In this document: positions 27,540 through 37,121 of the stretch, piece after piece | Position numbering within the stretch: position 1 is the first letter of the stretch | Layout of the letters: every line of letters starts with the position of its first letter | NCBI RefSeq assembly: GCF_011762225.1 | Contig: NZ_JAASQI010000010.1 | Coordinates: 62,001 to 126,000 of the forward strand | Length of the DNA stretch: 64,000 nucleotides | Reading direction: 5' to 3' | Origin: Pseudochelatococcus lubricantis | Lineage (GTDB): Bacteria > Pseudomonadota > Alphaproteobacteria > Rhizobiales > Beijerinckiaceae | Position numbers and translations under genes: made by a program | The notes under the pieces: model-generated | What the model was told of the DNA's origin: nothing | Database searches by the model: none | The model's input: only the letters and a program-made list of their open reading frames with translations

Positions 27540-28453
27540 CCGCAACCGTCACCCTGGCCGAGGCCTGCAAGCAATACGGGCGCGTGAACGCGGTGCAGGA
27601 CGTCTCGCTGACGCTCCATGCGGGCGAGACCGTCGCGCTCGTCGGCCATAACGGCGCGGGCAAGACCACGCTGATCAAGCTGATGCTCGGCCTCATCCGC
27701 CCCACCGCGGGCGCGGTGCGCGTGCTCGGCGGCGATCCCGCGCGCGGCAGTGCCTCCGCGAGGCGCAGGCTGGGCTATCTGCCCGAAAGCGTGTCGTTTC
27801 ACCTGGCGCTGACCGGCCGCGAGACCCTCGCCTTCTACGCGCGCCTCAAGCGGGTGGGGCCTAAGCAGGCCGATGCCCTGTTCGAGCGCGTCGGCCTGGC
27901 GCCGGCGGCGGTGGACAGGCCGGTGCACACCTATTCCAAGGGCATGCGCCAGCGCCTCGGCCTCGCGCAGGCGCTGCTCGGCGAGCCGCGCGTTCTTTTC
28001 CTGGACGAGCCGACGAGCGGCCTCGATCCGGCGCTGCGCCGTCATTTCTATGACCTCATCGAGGAGCTGCGCGCCGGTGGCGCGACCGTACTCCTGTCCT
28101 CGCACGCGCTGAGCGAACTCGAAGGGCGGACGGATCGCATCGTCGTCCTCGACAGCGGCACCAGGGTCGCGGACGGCACGCTGGACGACCTGCGGCGCGA
28201 GGCGCGCCTGCCCGTCCGCGTGCAGGTGCGCTTCACGGATGGCAAGGGCCAGGCGCACAGATCGTTCGCCGGGCGCGACTGGACGCGGACGGGCGCCGGC
28301 TCCTACGAGACGCGGGTCGACGCCGGCGACAAGATCGCCCTGCTGCAAGCGGTGACGCAGGCGCCCGACGCCATCGCCGACCTCGCCATCGCCGAGCCGA
28401 CACTCGACGATCTCTACGTGCATTTTCTGGGACGGGCGGAGGCCGGGCGATGA
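27536..28453 (+). CDS. nosF: NosF, ABC ATPase
   Basis: 305 residues from ATG 27536 (GGGGGAG upstream). Walker A GHNGAGKTT (about residues 37-45), signature region YSKGMRQRLGLAQ in place of the usual LSGGQ, Walker B VLFLDEPTSGLD. The C-terminal 80 residues are the usual NosF extension. With NosY it forms the ABC transporter engaging NosD for CuZ maturation. Overlaps nosD and nosY by ATGA on both sides. Confidence 0.96.
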   Translation: MTATVTLAEACKQYGRVNAVQDVSLTLHAGETVALVGHNGAGKTTLIKLMLGLIRPTAGAVRVLGGDPARGSASARRRLGYLPESVSFHLALTGRETLAFYARLKRVGPKQADALFERVGLAPAAVDRPVHTYSKGMRQRLGLAQALLGEPRVLFLDEPTSGLDPALRRHFYDLIEELRAGGATVLLSSHALSELEGRTDRIVVLDSGTRVADGTLDDLRREARLPVRVQVRFTDGKGQAHRSFAGRDWTRTGAGSYETRVDAGDKIALLQAVTQAPDAIADLAIAEPTLDDLYVHFLGRAEAGR

Positions 28454-29277
28454 CAAATCTCATCATCATCGCGCGCAAGGAAATTCAGGAGGGCCTGCGC
28501 AACCGCTGGGTGCTGGCCATGACGTTGCTGCTGGCGGCGCTGGCGCTCACGCTGTCGTTTCTGGGCAGCGCACCGACGGGCAATGTCGGCGTCGGCCGGC
28601 TCGATGTCGTGATCGTCAGCCTGTCCAGCCTGACGATCTTCCTCATCCCGCTCATCGCGCTGCTGATCTCGCACGATGCCATCGTCGGAGAAAGCGAGCG
28701 TGGCACGCTGCTGTTGCTGCTGAGCTACCCGGTGAGCCGGCCGCAGGTGATCTTCGGGAAATTTCTCGGCCATATCGCCATTCTCGCCTTCGCGACGCTG
28801 ACGGGATACGGCGTGGCGGCGGCGGTGCTGGTAGCGACGGGTGCCGTGATCGGCGCGGAAAGCTGGTCGTCCTATCTTGTCATGATCGGCTCGTCGGTGT
28901 TGCTCGGCGCCGTGTTCATCGCCATCGGCTATCTCGTCAGCACACTGGTGAGCGAGCGCGGCACGGCGGCGGGCATCGCCATCGGCATCTGGCTCGCGCT
29001 GGTGCTGATCTACGACATGACGTTGCTCGGCATCCTCGTGGCGATGCAGGGGCAGGCGCTGCCGGCCGGGCTGCTCGACCTGCTGCTCGTGCTCAACCCC
29101 ACCGATGTCTACCGCCTGCTGAACCTGTCGTCGGGCGGCGCCTCGGCCCTGTCGGGCATGGGCGGTGTCGCCGCCAACAGCGCGCTCGACGCGCGAACCC
29201 TCGTGCTGGCGCTCGTGCTCTGGACCGTGGGGCCGCTGGTGCTGGCGACGCTGGCCTTTTCCCGGCGGGAGCGATGA
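28450..29277 (+). CDS. nosY: NosY, ABC permease
   Basis: 275 residues with about six transmembrane helices; the N-terminus MTNLIIIARKEIQEGLRNRW and the internal LLLLSYPVSRPQVIFGKFLGH are typical of NosY. Membrane partner of NosF. The ATG overlaps the nosF stop as ATGA. Confidence 0.95.
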   Translation: MTNLIIIARKEIQEGLRNRWVLAMTLLLAALALTLSFLGSAPTGNVGVGRLDVVIVSLSSLTIFLIPLIALLISHDAIVGESERGTLLLLLSYPVSRPQVIFGKFLGHIAILAFATLTGYGVAAAVLVATGAVIGAESWSSYLVMIGSSVLLGAVFIAIGYLVSTLVSERGTAAGIAIGIWLALVLIYDMTLLGILVAMQGQALPAGLLDLLLVLNPTDVYRLLNLSSGGASALSGMGGVAANSALDARTLVLALVLWTVGPLVLATLAFSRRER

Positions 29278-29288
29278 AGGAGGCCATG

Positions 29289-29861
29289 ATGAAACACCTC
29301 TCCGCCGCTCTGGCCCTTGCCGGCCTGCTCCTGATGACGGGATGCCAGCAGGAGGAGACAGCCGCGCCGCCACCGCCCTTCGCGCTCACGGCGGATGCGA
29401 TGGGCCGCTACTGCGGCATGAACGTGCTGGAGCATCCCGGACCCAAGGGGCAGATCATCCTGCGCCACCTCATCGAGCCGATATGGTTCTCGTCGGCGCG
29501 CGACACGCTTGCCTTCACCATGTTGCCGGAGGAGCCGCGCGACATCGCGGCCATTTACGTGTCGGACATGGGCACCGCGCCGACCTGGGAAACGCCGGGC
29601 GCGACGAACTGGATCGACGCCCGCAAGGCCCATTTCGTCATCGGCAGCGCCGTGCGCGGCGGCATGGGTGCGCGGGAGGCGGTGCCGTTCGCCGACCTCG
29701 CGCAGGCAAGGGCATTCATCGAGCGCAACGGCGGGCGGGTCGTCGGCTTCGACTCCATTCCGCCGGACTACGTGCTGGGGGCGGACGCGGACGCCGGGGA
29801 AGATCCGGCCCCCGCCCCTTCCCGGGATCACGATACGGGCGCAGGAGGCAATCATGGATGA
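29289..29861 (+). CDS. nosL: NosL, copper chaperone lipoprotein
   Basis: 190 residues from ATG 29289, chosen because AGGAGG at 29278-29283 is five bases upstream; ATG 29274 (overlapping nosY) and 29286 are possible. A lipobox LMTGC follows a 15-residue hydrophobic stretch, so it is a lipoprotein. YCGMNV holds the Cys and Met expected at the Cu(I) site. NosL delivers Cu(I) to NosZ/NosD. The C-terminal 30 residues are Asp/Pro-rich and likely disordered. Confidence 0.94.
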   Translation: MKHLSAALALAGLLLMTGCQQEETAAPPPPFALTADAMGRYCGMNVLEHPGPKGQIILRHLIEPIWFSSARDTLAFTMLPEEPRDIAAIYVSDMGTAPTWETPGATNWIDARKAHFVIGSAVRGGMGAREAVPFADLAQARAFIERNGGRVVGFDSIPPDYVLGADADAGEDPAPAPSRDHDTGAGGNHG

Positions 29862-30870
29862 ACGGTTGCATCGCAGGGGCATGACGCGGCGGCGGGCGAT
29901 CACGGTCATCGCGGCTTTCGCCGGGTTGCCGCTTCCGGCAGTGGCGGCACGGCCAGACCTCTTCGCGAACACCGGCGCCGCCATCACTTTCACGGATGGC
30001 ATCGTTACCTGGCACGGGCAGGCGCTCGGCGCGCCGGCGCAACTCATCCTGCATCACGAAGACGAGGACACGGCGCGCCGGCTGGTCGGGCGGATCGTCG
30101 CGGAAGCCGCGCGGCTCGAAGCGATCTTCAGCCTCTACCGCGACGCCTCGGCGCTGTCGGAGCTGAACCGGACGGGCGTTCTCGCCGCGCCGCCCGGGGA
30201 ACTCGTCGCGCTGTTGCGACAGTGCCGGGATTTCCACGCCGTGAGCGGCGGCGCGTTCGACCCGACTGTCCAGCCACTGTGGCGCCTTTACAGCCGGCAT
30301 TTCGCGATGATGCGGAGCGACCCGGGCGGCCCCTCCGCCGCCGCGCTCGCGGCGGCACGCACGCTCGTGGGCTTCGAGATGGTGCGTTTCAACCGCGACC
30401 GGGTGGCTTTCGCCCGGCCCGGCGTGGCCATGACCCTCAACGGCATCGCGCAGGGCTTCGTCACCGACAGGGCGGTCGACATGATGAAGCAGGCGGGCAT
30501 GACCTCCAGCCTCGTCGACATGGGCGAAATCCGCGCCGTCGGGTCCCGCGCCGATGGCGCGCCATGGCGGGTCGGCCTCGCCCGCACCGGCGACACCGCT
30601 CCCGACAAGATCATCGAACTCACCGAGGCGGCCGTCGCCACGTCGAGCGCCGCCGGCTTCCACTTCGACACGTCAGGGCGCTTCAGCCATCTGCTCGATC
30701 CGCGCAGCGGCGCGGCGGCGGCGCGCTATGCGCGCATGTCCGTCATCGCGCCGGACGCCACCACGGCGGACGCGCTGTCGACGGCCTTCAGCCTGATGGA
30801 GCCGGATGCGGTGCGCGCCATCACCGCAACGCGGCCCGGCATCGCGGCCGATTTCGTGCTCTCCTCCTGA
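29854..30870 (+). CDS. nosX: NosX, ApbE-type FAD:protein FMN transferase
   Basis: 338 residues from ATG 29854 (AGGAGG five bases upstream), overlapping nosL by 8 bp. A twin-arginine signal (MTRRRAITVIAAFAGLPLPAVAA) is followed by the ApbE fold with SGGAFDPTVQPLW, TLNGIAQGFVTDRAVDMM, SLVDMGEIRAVG and ADALSTAFSLM. It flavinylates NosR, using FAD as FMN donor. It ends the nos operon and converges on the second nnrS (11-bp gap). Confidence 0.95.
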   Translation: MDERLHRRGMTRRRAITVIAAFAGLPLPAVAARPDLFANTGAAITFTDGIVTWHGQALGAPAQLILHHEDEDTARRLVGRIVAEAARLEAIFSLYRDASALSELNRTGVLAAPPGELVALLRQCRDFHAVSGGAFDPTVQPLWRLYSRHFAMMRSDPGGPSAAALAAARTLVGFEMVRFNRDRVAFARPGVAMTLNGIAQGFVTDRAVDMMKQAGMTSSLVDMGEIRAVGSRADGAPWRVGLARTGDTAPDKIIELTEAAVATSSAAGFHFDTSGRFSHLLDPRSGAAAARYARMSVIAPDATTADALSTAFSLMEPDAVRAITATRPGIAADFVLSS

Positions 30871-30881
30871 GGCCCGGCCGT

Positions 30882-32129
30882 TCAGCACCGTGAGGGGTCT
30901 TCCGTCGCGGTGCCGACGGTCGGCGCCCGCATCATCGGCAGGAAGGCGTGCAGCCACAAGGCGAATGCCGCCGCCCACAGCAGCGCGCCGAGCGCGTAAT
31001 GCGGCCCCATGAGGAAGGTCGCGAAGCCGAGTTCCGGCAAGGTGCGGACGAGGGCCGCCGCCGCCATGGCCACCACCGCGGCGTGGGCCTGCCACGGCAG
31101 CACCAGATCATGCCCGGTGTGGCGCAGCCCGGCGATCACGAACACCGCCATGATCGCCATGCCCAGCGCGCCGAGCGTCAGCAGATGCACGCCCGTGGCG
31201 GGGGCGAGCGTCATGCCGGCGATGCCGATGTCCAATCCGCCGAGCCCGACGACGAAGAAGCCGATGCCGGCGAACAGGTTGGCGAGCGCCAGCGCCAGTA
31301 CCTGCGTTCTGAACAGGGCGCGGCCGATGAACCATTCGGTCAGCCTGTCCATGAATGTCGCCCCAGCCGCGAGTGCGAGGAAGGCGGGCGCGAGGGAACC
31401 GGGAAAGGCGAGCGCCGCCGCGCCATAGAGCGCCACCATGCCGGCGGCGAGATTCTGGCGGCCGGGATGCGGGCGGTAGGGCGTCGTCCCGCCGCTCGGG
31501 TCCAGCGCCAGATTGATGACGACCACGCCGATGCGCGCCACCGACAGCGTGAAGAACGCCATGAAGATGCACACCGCCGCCATCAGCAGCCGGTGTGAAA
31601 GCTCGTAGTCCTCCACGAACCACGCCACCCGGATGCCGATCTCCGTCAGCGCGAAGAGCGCCACCCACAGCACGAACGAGCCATGCCGGGCGCTGCGACG
31701 CAGCAGGAGCGGCTTCAGCACATACCACCCCAGCACGGCGAGGAACGCGGCGTCGCTTGCTCCCGCGAGCGGCGAGAGCACATCGGCGCCGACAAGACCG
31801 GCGAGCCTGCCCGGCAGCCACAGGGCGAGCAGGAGGAGAAGCGCCCCACCCCTGCGCGGCGGCGTATCGGTCCATTCCGGCATGGCGGATGTCAGAAATC
31901 CGGCCAGCGCCATGCCGTAGGTGCCGTAGATCATCTCGTGCGCGTGCCACTGGCTCGGCGGGATCGCGGCCGCGAACGGCAGGTCGAGCCCGTAGAGGAT
32001 GACCCAGAGCACCGGCCAGAGCGCACCATGCGCCGCCGCCACCGGAAAGAACAGCCGCAGCCCTTCGGTGAGCACCGGCGGCACGAACGCGGGCGCGGAG
32101 GCCGGCGCGGCATGGCGATGCGTGTTCAT
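30882..32129 (-). CDS. NnrS family membrane protein (second copy)
   Basis: 415 residues from ATG 32129. About 12 transmembrane helices; the histidine motif is WHAHEMIYGTYGMALAGF (about residues 60-77), with HLLTLGALGMAIMAVFVIAGLRHTG later. It differs strongly in sequence from the copy at 18018. It is last in an operon with a TonB receptor and an ABC importer, overlapping the ATPase gene by ATGA, so it is cotranslated with the transporter. A heme/copper protein tied to NO tolerance in its family. Confidence 0.92.
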   Translation of the reverse strand: MNTHRHAAPASAPAFVPPVLTEGLRLFFPVAAAHGALWPVLWVILYGLDLPFAAAIPPSQWHAHEMIYGTYGMALAGFLTSAMPEWTDTPPRRGGALLLLLALWLPGRLAGLVGADVLSPLAGASDAAFLAVLGWYVLKPLLLRRSARHGSFVLWVALFALTEIGIRVAWFVEDYELSHRLLMAAVCIFMAFFTLSVARIGVVVINLALDPSGGTTPYRPHPGRQNLAAGMVALYGAAALAFPGSLAPAFLALAAGATFMDRLTEWFIGRALFRTQVLALALANLFAGIGFFVVGLGGLDIGIAGMTLAPATGVHLLTLGALGMAIMAVFVIAGLRHTGHDLVLPWQAHAAVVAMAAAALVRTLPELGFATFLMGPHYALGALLWAAAFALWLHAFLPMMRAPTVGTATEDPSRC

Positions 32130-32887
32130 GCCCGCCCCCGGCGGTCGGCGTCGAACAGCTCGGCGAAGACGGGATCGGCCGACCAACCCTCGACAATGTC
32201 GAAGACGGTCCGGTTGTCGCGCCTGCCCGGCTCCCCGGCGATGGCGCGCTGATCGACGATACGGCCGTCGACGCCGGAGAGCACGATCAGCCGGTGCGCC
32301 ACCCTCACCGCCTCGGCGAGATCGTGGGTGACGAACAGCGCCGAAAAACGCGCCCGCCGCGCTGCCGCGATCACCAGATCCTGCAACGCGCGCCGAAGGC
32401 CGACATCGACCGCCGTGAACGGCTCGTCGAAGAACATCACATCCGGCTCCACGGCGAGGGCTCGCGCAACCGCCGCGCGCTGGCGCATGCCGCCCGAAAG
32501 CTCAACCGGATATTTGTCGAGATCGTCGCGGTCGAGCCCCACATCGAGCGCCCGCGCCTCGGCGACCGCGCCGCGCTCGGCCCTGCCGCGGCCAGCGACC
32601 TTCAGCCCGTAGGCGATGTTGTCGCGCGCCGTCAGCCACGGCAGCAGGCGCGGCTCCTGAAACACGACGGCGTGCCGGCGGTAGTGCCGGCGCACCCGCC
32701 CGCGCAGCGGCTCGACAAGGCCGGCGGCAATCTGGAGAATCGTGGTCTTGCCGCAGCCGGACGGCCCGGCGAGCGCCACCACCTCCCCCTCGCCCAGCAC
32801 GAGGTCGAAATCCTCGAATACCGTGCGCCCGAGCCACGCATGGCCAACCTTGTCGAGCGCCAGCTTCATTGCCTTTTGCTCCGTCAT
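32126..32887 (-). CDS. ABC transporter ATPase (NitT/TauT type)
   Basis: 253 residues from ATG 32887, overlapping the permease stop as ATGA. Walker A GPSGCGKTT, Q-loop VFQEPRLLPW, signature LSGGMRQR, Walker B VMFFDEPF and the H-loop VTHDLAEA are all intact. It powers the importer formed with the permease and binding protein next to it. The family handles sulfonates, nitrate, pyrimidines and similar small anions; the actual substrate is unknown. Confidence 0.93.
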   Translation of the reverse strand: MTEQKAMKLALDKVGHAWLGRTVFEDFDLVLGEGEVVALAGPSGCGKTTILQIAAGLVEPLRGRVRRHYRRHAVVFQEPRLLPWLTARDNIAYGLKVAGRGRAERGAVAEARALDVGLDRDDLDKYPVELSGGMRQRAAVARALAVEPDVMFFDEPFTAVDVGLRRALQDLVIAAARRARFSALFVTHDLAEAVRVAHRLIVLSGVDGRIVDQRAIAGEPGRRDNRTVFDIVEGWSADPVFAELFDADRRGRA

Positions 32888-33771
32888 CGCTTGACGCCCC
32901 ATGGCAAGCCGGCGCTGCGCCAGCGCTCCGTCATCTCGCGCAGCGGGTTCAGCATGCCGTATTCGGTGATCAGCGCGAAGGCGACGACGAGCAATATCCA
33001 CGCCGTCACCAGCGGGATGTCGAACAGGGCCCGCGCCGTCGCGAGCTGCCCGCCTATGCCGCCGGTGTTCGACAGCAGTTCGGCCATGACGGTCACCTTC
33101 CATGCATTCCCGGCCGTCGTGGTCCACGCCGGAAACAGGTAGGACAGGAGATGCGGCAGGGTGACGGTGCGAAAGCGCGTCGGCAGCGAGGCGCCGAACG
33201 AGCGCGCCATGGCGTCGAGCGCCCGGTCGCGCGTGGCGGCCCCCTCCAGCGCGCCCGCGAAGGAGATCGGGAACGAGGCCAGCACCACGGTGAGCACGGC
33301 GGAACCGCCGCCCGATCCGAACCAGATGAGCGCCAGCACGATCCACGCGATCGGCGGCACGCCGAGGATCACGGTCACGATGGGGCGCATGATGCGCATG
33401 GCGGCGAACGAATAGCCCGCCACGGACCCCGCGAGCGTACCGAGGCCGGCGGCGAGCAAAAAGCCGCCGAGCGAGCGCCATGCCGTCTCGGACGCCGCCT
33501 GCGCCAGTTCCGGCCCCTCGAACAGGCCGAAGAGCACGGTCACCGTCTCCAGCGGCGCGGGAAGGATGAAGGAGCCGTAAAACTCGTGTCCCGCCTGCCA
33601 ACCCGCAGCGAGGCAGAACAGCCCGGCAAGCCCCACCCATCCGGCCCAGACGTAGCGCCCCAGCCACACGGTGGCGGCAACGCACGCGCGTGCGCCCGCG
33701 CGAAGCCACGCCGGCATGGCGCGGCGCGCTTCCCCGACGCGCGGCCCCTCAAAGGGCGAAGAAACCGTCAT
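32884..33771 (-). CDS. ABC transporter permease (NitT/TauT type)
   Basis: 295 residues from ATG 33771. Six or so membrane helices; the coupling region (AALEGAATRDRALDAMARSFGAS, about 165-190) resembles the EAA loop of SsuC/TauC permeases. It overlaps the binding protein gene upstream by 23 bp and the ATPase downstream by 4 bp. Confidence 0.92.
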   Translation of the reverse strand: MTVSSPFEGPRVGEARRAMPAWLRAGARACVAATVWLGRYVWAGWVGLAGLFCLAAGWQAGHEFYGSFILPAPLETVTVLFGLFEGPELAQAASETAWRSLGGFLLAAGLGTLAGSVAGYSFAAMRIMRPIVTVILGVPPIAWIVLALIWFGSGGGSAVLTVVLASFPISFAGALEGAATRDRALDAMARSFGASLPTRFRTVTLPHLLSYLFPAWTTTAGNAWKVTVMAELLSNTGGIGGQLATARALFDIPLVTAWILLVVAFALITEYGMLNPLREMTERWRSAGLPWGVKR

Positions 33772-34711
33772 CGGGCTGCTTTCCGCCAATGATGCGCGGG
33801 TCTGCCTCGGCCAGCGCATCGAACAGGGCCGCGAGGTCCGCCCTCGCCGCGCTGGCGCGGCGCACCACGAGACTGCTGAACGGAATCGCCCGCTCGATCA
33901 CCGGCGCGGGCAGTTCCAGCGCCGGCGCGGCGACGGCGGCGGCGGTGGCCGGGTCCTTCAGCACGCTGCCGAGCGCGCCTTCGAGCGCCGTCTGCAGGGC
34001 GGCGATACCTCCGCCGCCGATATCGGCGGCGAGCTTGTCGGTGATCGCGAGGCCCGCCTGCGGAATGGCCTGCCTGCCCGTGATCTTCCGCCACACCTCC
34101 TGCGCGTCGATGGCGCGCTCCAGCGTCCTGCCGGCCGTTGCCGCCCTCAGGATGGCGGCGCTGGCCAGCGGTTCGGTCAGGAAGGCTGCGTCGGCGCGGC
34201 CCGTCAGCAGCAGCTGGACGGCCTCCGCCGGCGTCCCGGAATAGTCGACATCTATGTCGGATGCGGCCAGGCCAGCGGAGGCGAGCATGCGGCGGAAGAT
34301 GAAATCCGGCATGTCATTGCGGAACGGCACCGCGACCTTGCGGCCCCGGAGGCCGGCTATGTCTTTCACCGTGCCGGAAGGAGCGACGACGAAGAGCAGG
34401 CCGTCGGTGAGCACGTTGAGCAGCCGCACGCCAAGCCCACGGTTGTATAGGTTCGATGCGACATAGGTCGGCACCACCACCGCCCGGAACGTTCCGGCGC
34501 TGATACCGGCACGCATCTCGTCGGGCGTCTTCCACACCTTGAAGGTAACGTCGGGCGCGACCTCCTTCAGCGCACCGCTGGCGACGGCCTGCGCCAGCAC
34601 GATCGAGGGCGCTGCGGGTGGCCCCCACAGCACGAGCGGTTCGGCGGCGCGCGCACGCGCGGCCAGGCTGGCGAATGCCAGACCCGCGATGAACGAACGG
34701 CGGTCAACCAT
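33749..34711 (-). CDS. ABC transporter substrate-binding protein (SsuA/THI5-like)
   Basis: 320 residues from ATG 34711, GGGAGA seven bases upstream. MVDRRSFIAGLAFASLAARA is a twin-arginine-like signal peptide. The mature part has the NMT1/THI5-like fold: VLWGPPAAPSIVLAQAVASG, VPTYVASNLYNRGLGVRLLN, LRGRKVAVPFRNDMPDF, LLTGRADAAFLTEPLAS. It delivers an unidentified small ligand to the permease. The gene follows the TonB receptor by 71 bp on the same strand. Confidence 0.9.
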   Translation of the reverse strand: MVDRRSFIAGLAFASLAARARAAEPLVLWGPPAAPSIVLAQAVASGALKEVAPDVTFKVWKTPDEMRAGISAGTFRAVVVPTYVASNLYNRGLGVRLLNVLTDGLLFVVAPSGTVKDIAGLRGRKVAVPFRNDMPDFIFRRMLASAGLAASDIDVDYSGTPAEAVQLLLTGRADAAFLTEPLASAAILRAATAGRTLERAIDAQEVWRKITGRQAIPQAGLAITDKLAADIGGGGIAALQTALEGALGSVLKDPATAAAVAAPALELPAPVIERAIPFSSLVVRRASAARADLAALFDALAEADPRIIGGKQPDDGFFAL

Positions 34712-34782
34712 GATTGTCTCTCCCTTCGCGCCCCCGGCGCGCTGAACTTCATCGCGCGCACGGCGCGCGAACGGGCATGCCA

Positions 34783-37011
34783 TCAGAATGTTGCCTTGAC
34801 CCCGGCGAAGAACCCGCGCCCGTCGCCGGGCAGGAACGCCGCCTGATCGGCGGTCGCCTGATCCACGATGAGCGTGGAGGAGGCGTAGGTTTCGTCGAAA
34901 ATGTTGGTGATCTCGCCGAACACCGTGAACGTGTCGTTGATGCGATATTCGGTGCGCACATCCACCACCGCCCAGGCGTCGGCGTAGAGCGTGTTCATGT
35001 TGTCGACCGGCGCCTTTTCCGGCGACCAGCGCACCGCGCCCTGCAGCGACCATTTGTCGGTCGCCTGGAACTGCAGCGCCGCCGTCACGAAATGGCGTGG
35101 CGCGCCAGCCAGCCGGTTGTCGCCGCGTACGGGATCGCCGTCGAAGCGGAAGTCCTGATAGGTATAGGCGATGCGGCCCGACCAGCGCTCCCAGAGCTTC
35201 GCGCCGAGACCCAGTTCGACGCCGAAATGCGTCGTCCTGTCGGCATTGACCGCGCCGAGCGATGCTCCGGTGGCATCGCGCAGGCTGAGCAGCTCGTCCC
35301 TCACCCAGGAATAGTACGTCACGGCGTCCCACGAGAAATCGCCGTAGCGCCCGCGCCAGCCAGCCTCGACGGTGGTCGCGGTCTGCGCATCGAGATCGGG
35401 TGTGGCGAAGGCCGCCGCGGCGAGGCGCGGGTTCGCCGGGTTCGGCCGACCGGGGCTGCTGTTGGGCGTGCCGTTGACGGTCGCGAGCAGATCGTCATGG
35501 GTCGGCGGCTCGAAGCTGCGGCTGACGGCGGCGAAGACGGTCTGATTCTCGTCCGGCCGCCAGGTCACGCCGAGGCTCGGGCTCCAGCCGTCATAGGAGC
35601 GGTCGTAACTCGTGTTCTGCGTCGGCACCGCGCCGTTGGGCAACAGGATGGAGGGGCGCGCCGGGTTGAAGGCCGTCGTCGGACGAGTCGGCAGCGCCCA
35701 ACGGTCCTTGTTCTCGCGCGTCGCGTGCGCGTAGGAGATCGCCGGGGAGAAGGTGAACTTCTCCCAAAGTGGAATGTTCAGCCCGGCGAACAGCGACAGC
35801 GTCGAGGCGTCGAGGTCGCTCCGCCCGAACGGCTGTCCCTGCTGGCCGCCGATGTTGAGATAATTGCCGCGCTCCGCGGAGCCGACCGTGTACTGCGCCG
35901 TCGCCTCGAACAGCGGCAGGGGGCTGTCCGCGTCCGGCTTGTAGGCATAGCGCCCGAGCAGGGTGAAGTCACCGCCCTTCGTCGTGCGCACGCCCGAGGA
36001 AATGGGGAAGCGGAACATGTCGTCCGTATAGGTATAGCCGAAGGCGCCGTCGAGGATGTGCGCGCCGAAGGTCGCCGTGGTGCGCGAGCCGATGAGGAAT
36101 TGCGTCGCCTCGCGGCGCGGCCGGTCGCGGTGCACGTTGGGGCCGGGATAGATCGCGCCCGATGGCGTGACCACGGGGCCGCCCCAGTTCTGGGACGGGC
36201 GCGCCTTCAGCGCATCCCACGGCAGCGGCCCGGCGACGTCGAAGGCGAGATCGCGGTAGCCGGCGAAGACGCGCGTCGTTACGGTGTCGGACCATGCGAA
36301 GCCGACATTGCCGCCGACGCTCAGCCGCCGCGAGCCGTTGTAGTCGCGGAAGCCGTCGCGGGTGGTGAAGTCGGCCTGCAGCAAGCCGTCATAGGCCTCG
36401 CCGCCGAAACCGGCCTGGCCTGCCACATTCGCCTGCCCGAAGCTGCCACCACTCACCGACAGGCGCGCGCCGGGCGCATCCGACCCCTTGGGCGAAATGA
36501 AGTTGAGCGCACCGCCCAGCACAGTCGCGCCGAGCCTGTTGGCGGTATAGCCCCGGAAGACTTCAATGGCGTCCGCCTGCTGCGGATCGGCAAAGCCGAC
36601 GATATAGGAGCCGTCCGCGCGGTTGAGCGGCAGGCCGTCCTGCAGCACGAGGATGCCGCGCTCGACCGGGTTCTGCTGCAGGCCGGAACCGCGAATCTGG
36701 ATGCGCGGCTGGTCGTTGCCTCCGAAGAAGCTCTGCACGATGACGCCCGGCACGCTTTCCAGCGCATGCGCCACAGTCGGGTTTCCGGTAGGTGCGATTG
36801 CGTCGCGCGGCACCAGCGCGACGCCGCCGGCGATGGCGTTAAGCCGCTGCTGCAACGCGGCCGAATCCTCCCCGGTGCGGGTGGCTTCCACGACGATGGG
36901 CTCCAGTTCGAGCACCGTGCCGGGCGCGGCCGATTGCGCCAGCGCCCACTGGCTCGTGGTGGACAAGAGCAGCGTCGTGACGACAGGTGCCGATTTCCAG
37001 ATAATTCCCAT
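34783..37011 (-). CDS. TonB-dependent outer membrane receptor
   Basis: 742 residues from ATG 37011 (GAGGGA upstream). The start at 37083 in the same frame would lie inside a regulatory palindrome and is rejected. Signal peptide ends near ALAQSAAPG (about residue 29). A TonB box-like region (EPIVVEATR), plug domain (VPRDAIAPTGNPTVAHALESVPGV, IQIRGSGLQQNPVERGILVLQDGLPLN) and 22-strand barrel ending in GFFAGVKATF follow. It looks like the FecA/PupB branch for metal chelates. First gene of the operon with an ABC importer and NnrS; NosA-like copper uptake is one possibility. Confidence 0.92.
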   Translation of the reverse strand: MGIIWKSAPVVTTLLLSTTSQWALAQSAAPGTVLELEPIVVEATRTGEDSAALQQRLNAIAGGVALVPRDAIAPTGNPTVAHALESVPGVIVQSFFGGNDQPRIQIRGSGLQQNPVERGILVLQDGLPLNRADGSYIVGFADPQQADAIEVFRGYTANRLGATVLGGALNFISPKGSDAPGARLSVSGGSFGQANVAGQAGFGGEAYDGLLQADFTTRDGFRDYNGSRRLSVGGNVGFAWSDTVTTRVFAGYRDLAFDVAGPLPWDALKARPSQNWGGPVVTPSGAIYPGPNVHRDRPRREATQFLIGSRTTATFGAHILDGAFGYTYTDDMFRFPISSGVRTTKGGDFTLLGRYAYKPDADSPLPLFEATAQYTVGSAERGNYLNIGGQQGQPFGRSDLDASTLSLFAGLNIPLWEKFTFSPAISYAHATRENKDRWALPTRPTTAFNPARPSILLPNGAVPTQNTSYDRSYDGWSPSLGVTWRPDENQTVFAAVSRSFEPPTHDDLLATVNGTPNSSPGRPNPANPRLAAAAFATPDLDAQTATTVEAGWRGRYGDFSWDAVTYYSWVRDELLSLRDATGASLGAVNADRTTHFGVELGLGAKLWERWSGRIAYTYQDFRFDGDPVRGDNRLAGAPRHFVTAALQFQATDKWSLQGAVRWSPEKAPVDNMNTLYADAWAVVDVRTEYRINDTFTVFGEITNIFDETYASSTLIVDQATADQAAFLPGDGRGFFAGVKATF

Positions 37012-37063
37012 GCTTTCCCTCGCATCGCACGCCGAATACACGTCGTGTATTGGAGTTATTCTA

Positions 37064-37086
37064 AAGATATATTTCAAATTCATCTT
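37064..37086. promoter_or_regulatory. NsrR-like palindrome upstream of the TonB-ABC-nnrS operon
   Basis: AAGATATATTT, C, AAATTCATCTT: an 11-1-11 palindrome with 9 of 11 arm positions symmetric and the AAGAT/ATCTT ends intact. It is the best NsrR-like site in the window and lies 53-75 nt upstream of the TonB receptor start. Confidence 0.65.
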
Positions 37087-37121
37087 TTATGACGAGAGGC
37101 CACATTCACCTTGGTGTGTCA

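Noticed and set aside
37012-37083. Longer N-terminus of the TonB receptor
   Set aside because: The ATG at 37083 lies inside the NsrR-like palindrome. The signal peptide begins naturally at 37011 behind GAGGGA.
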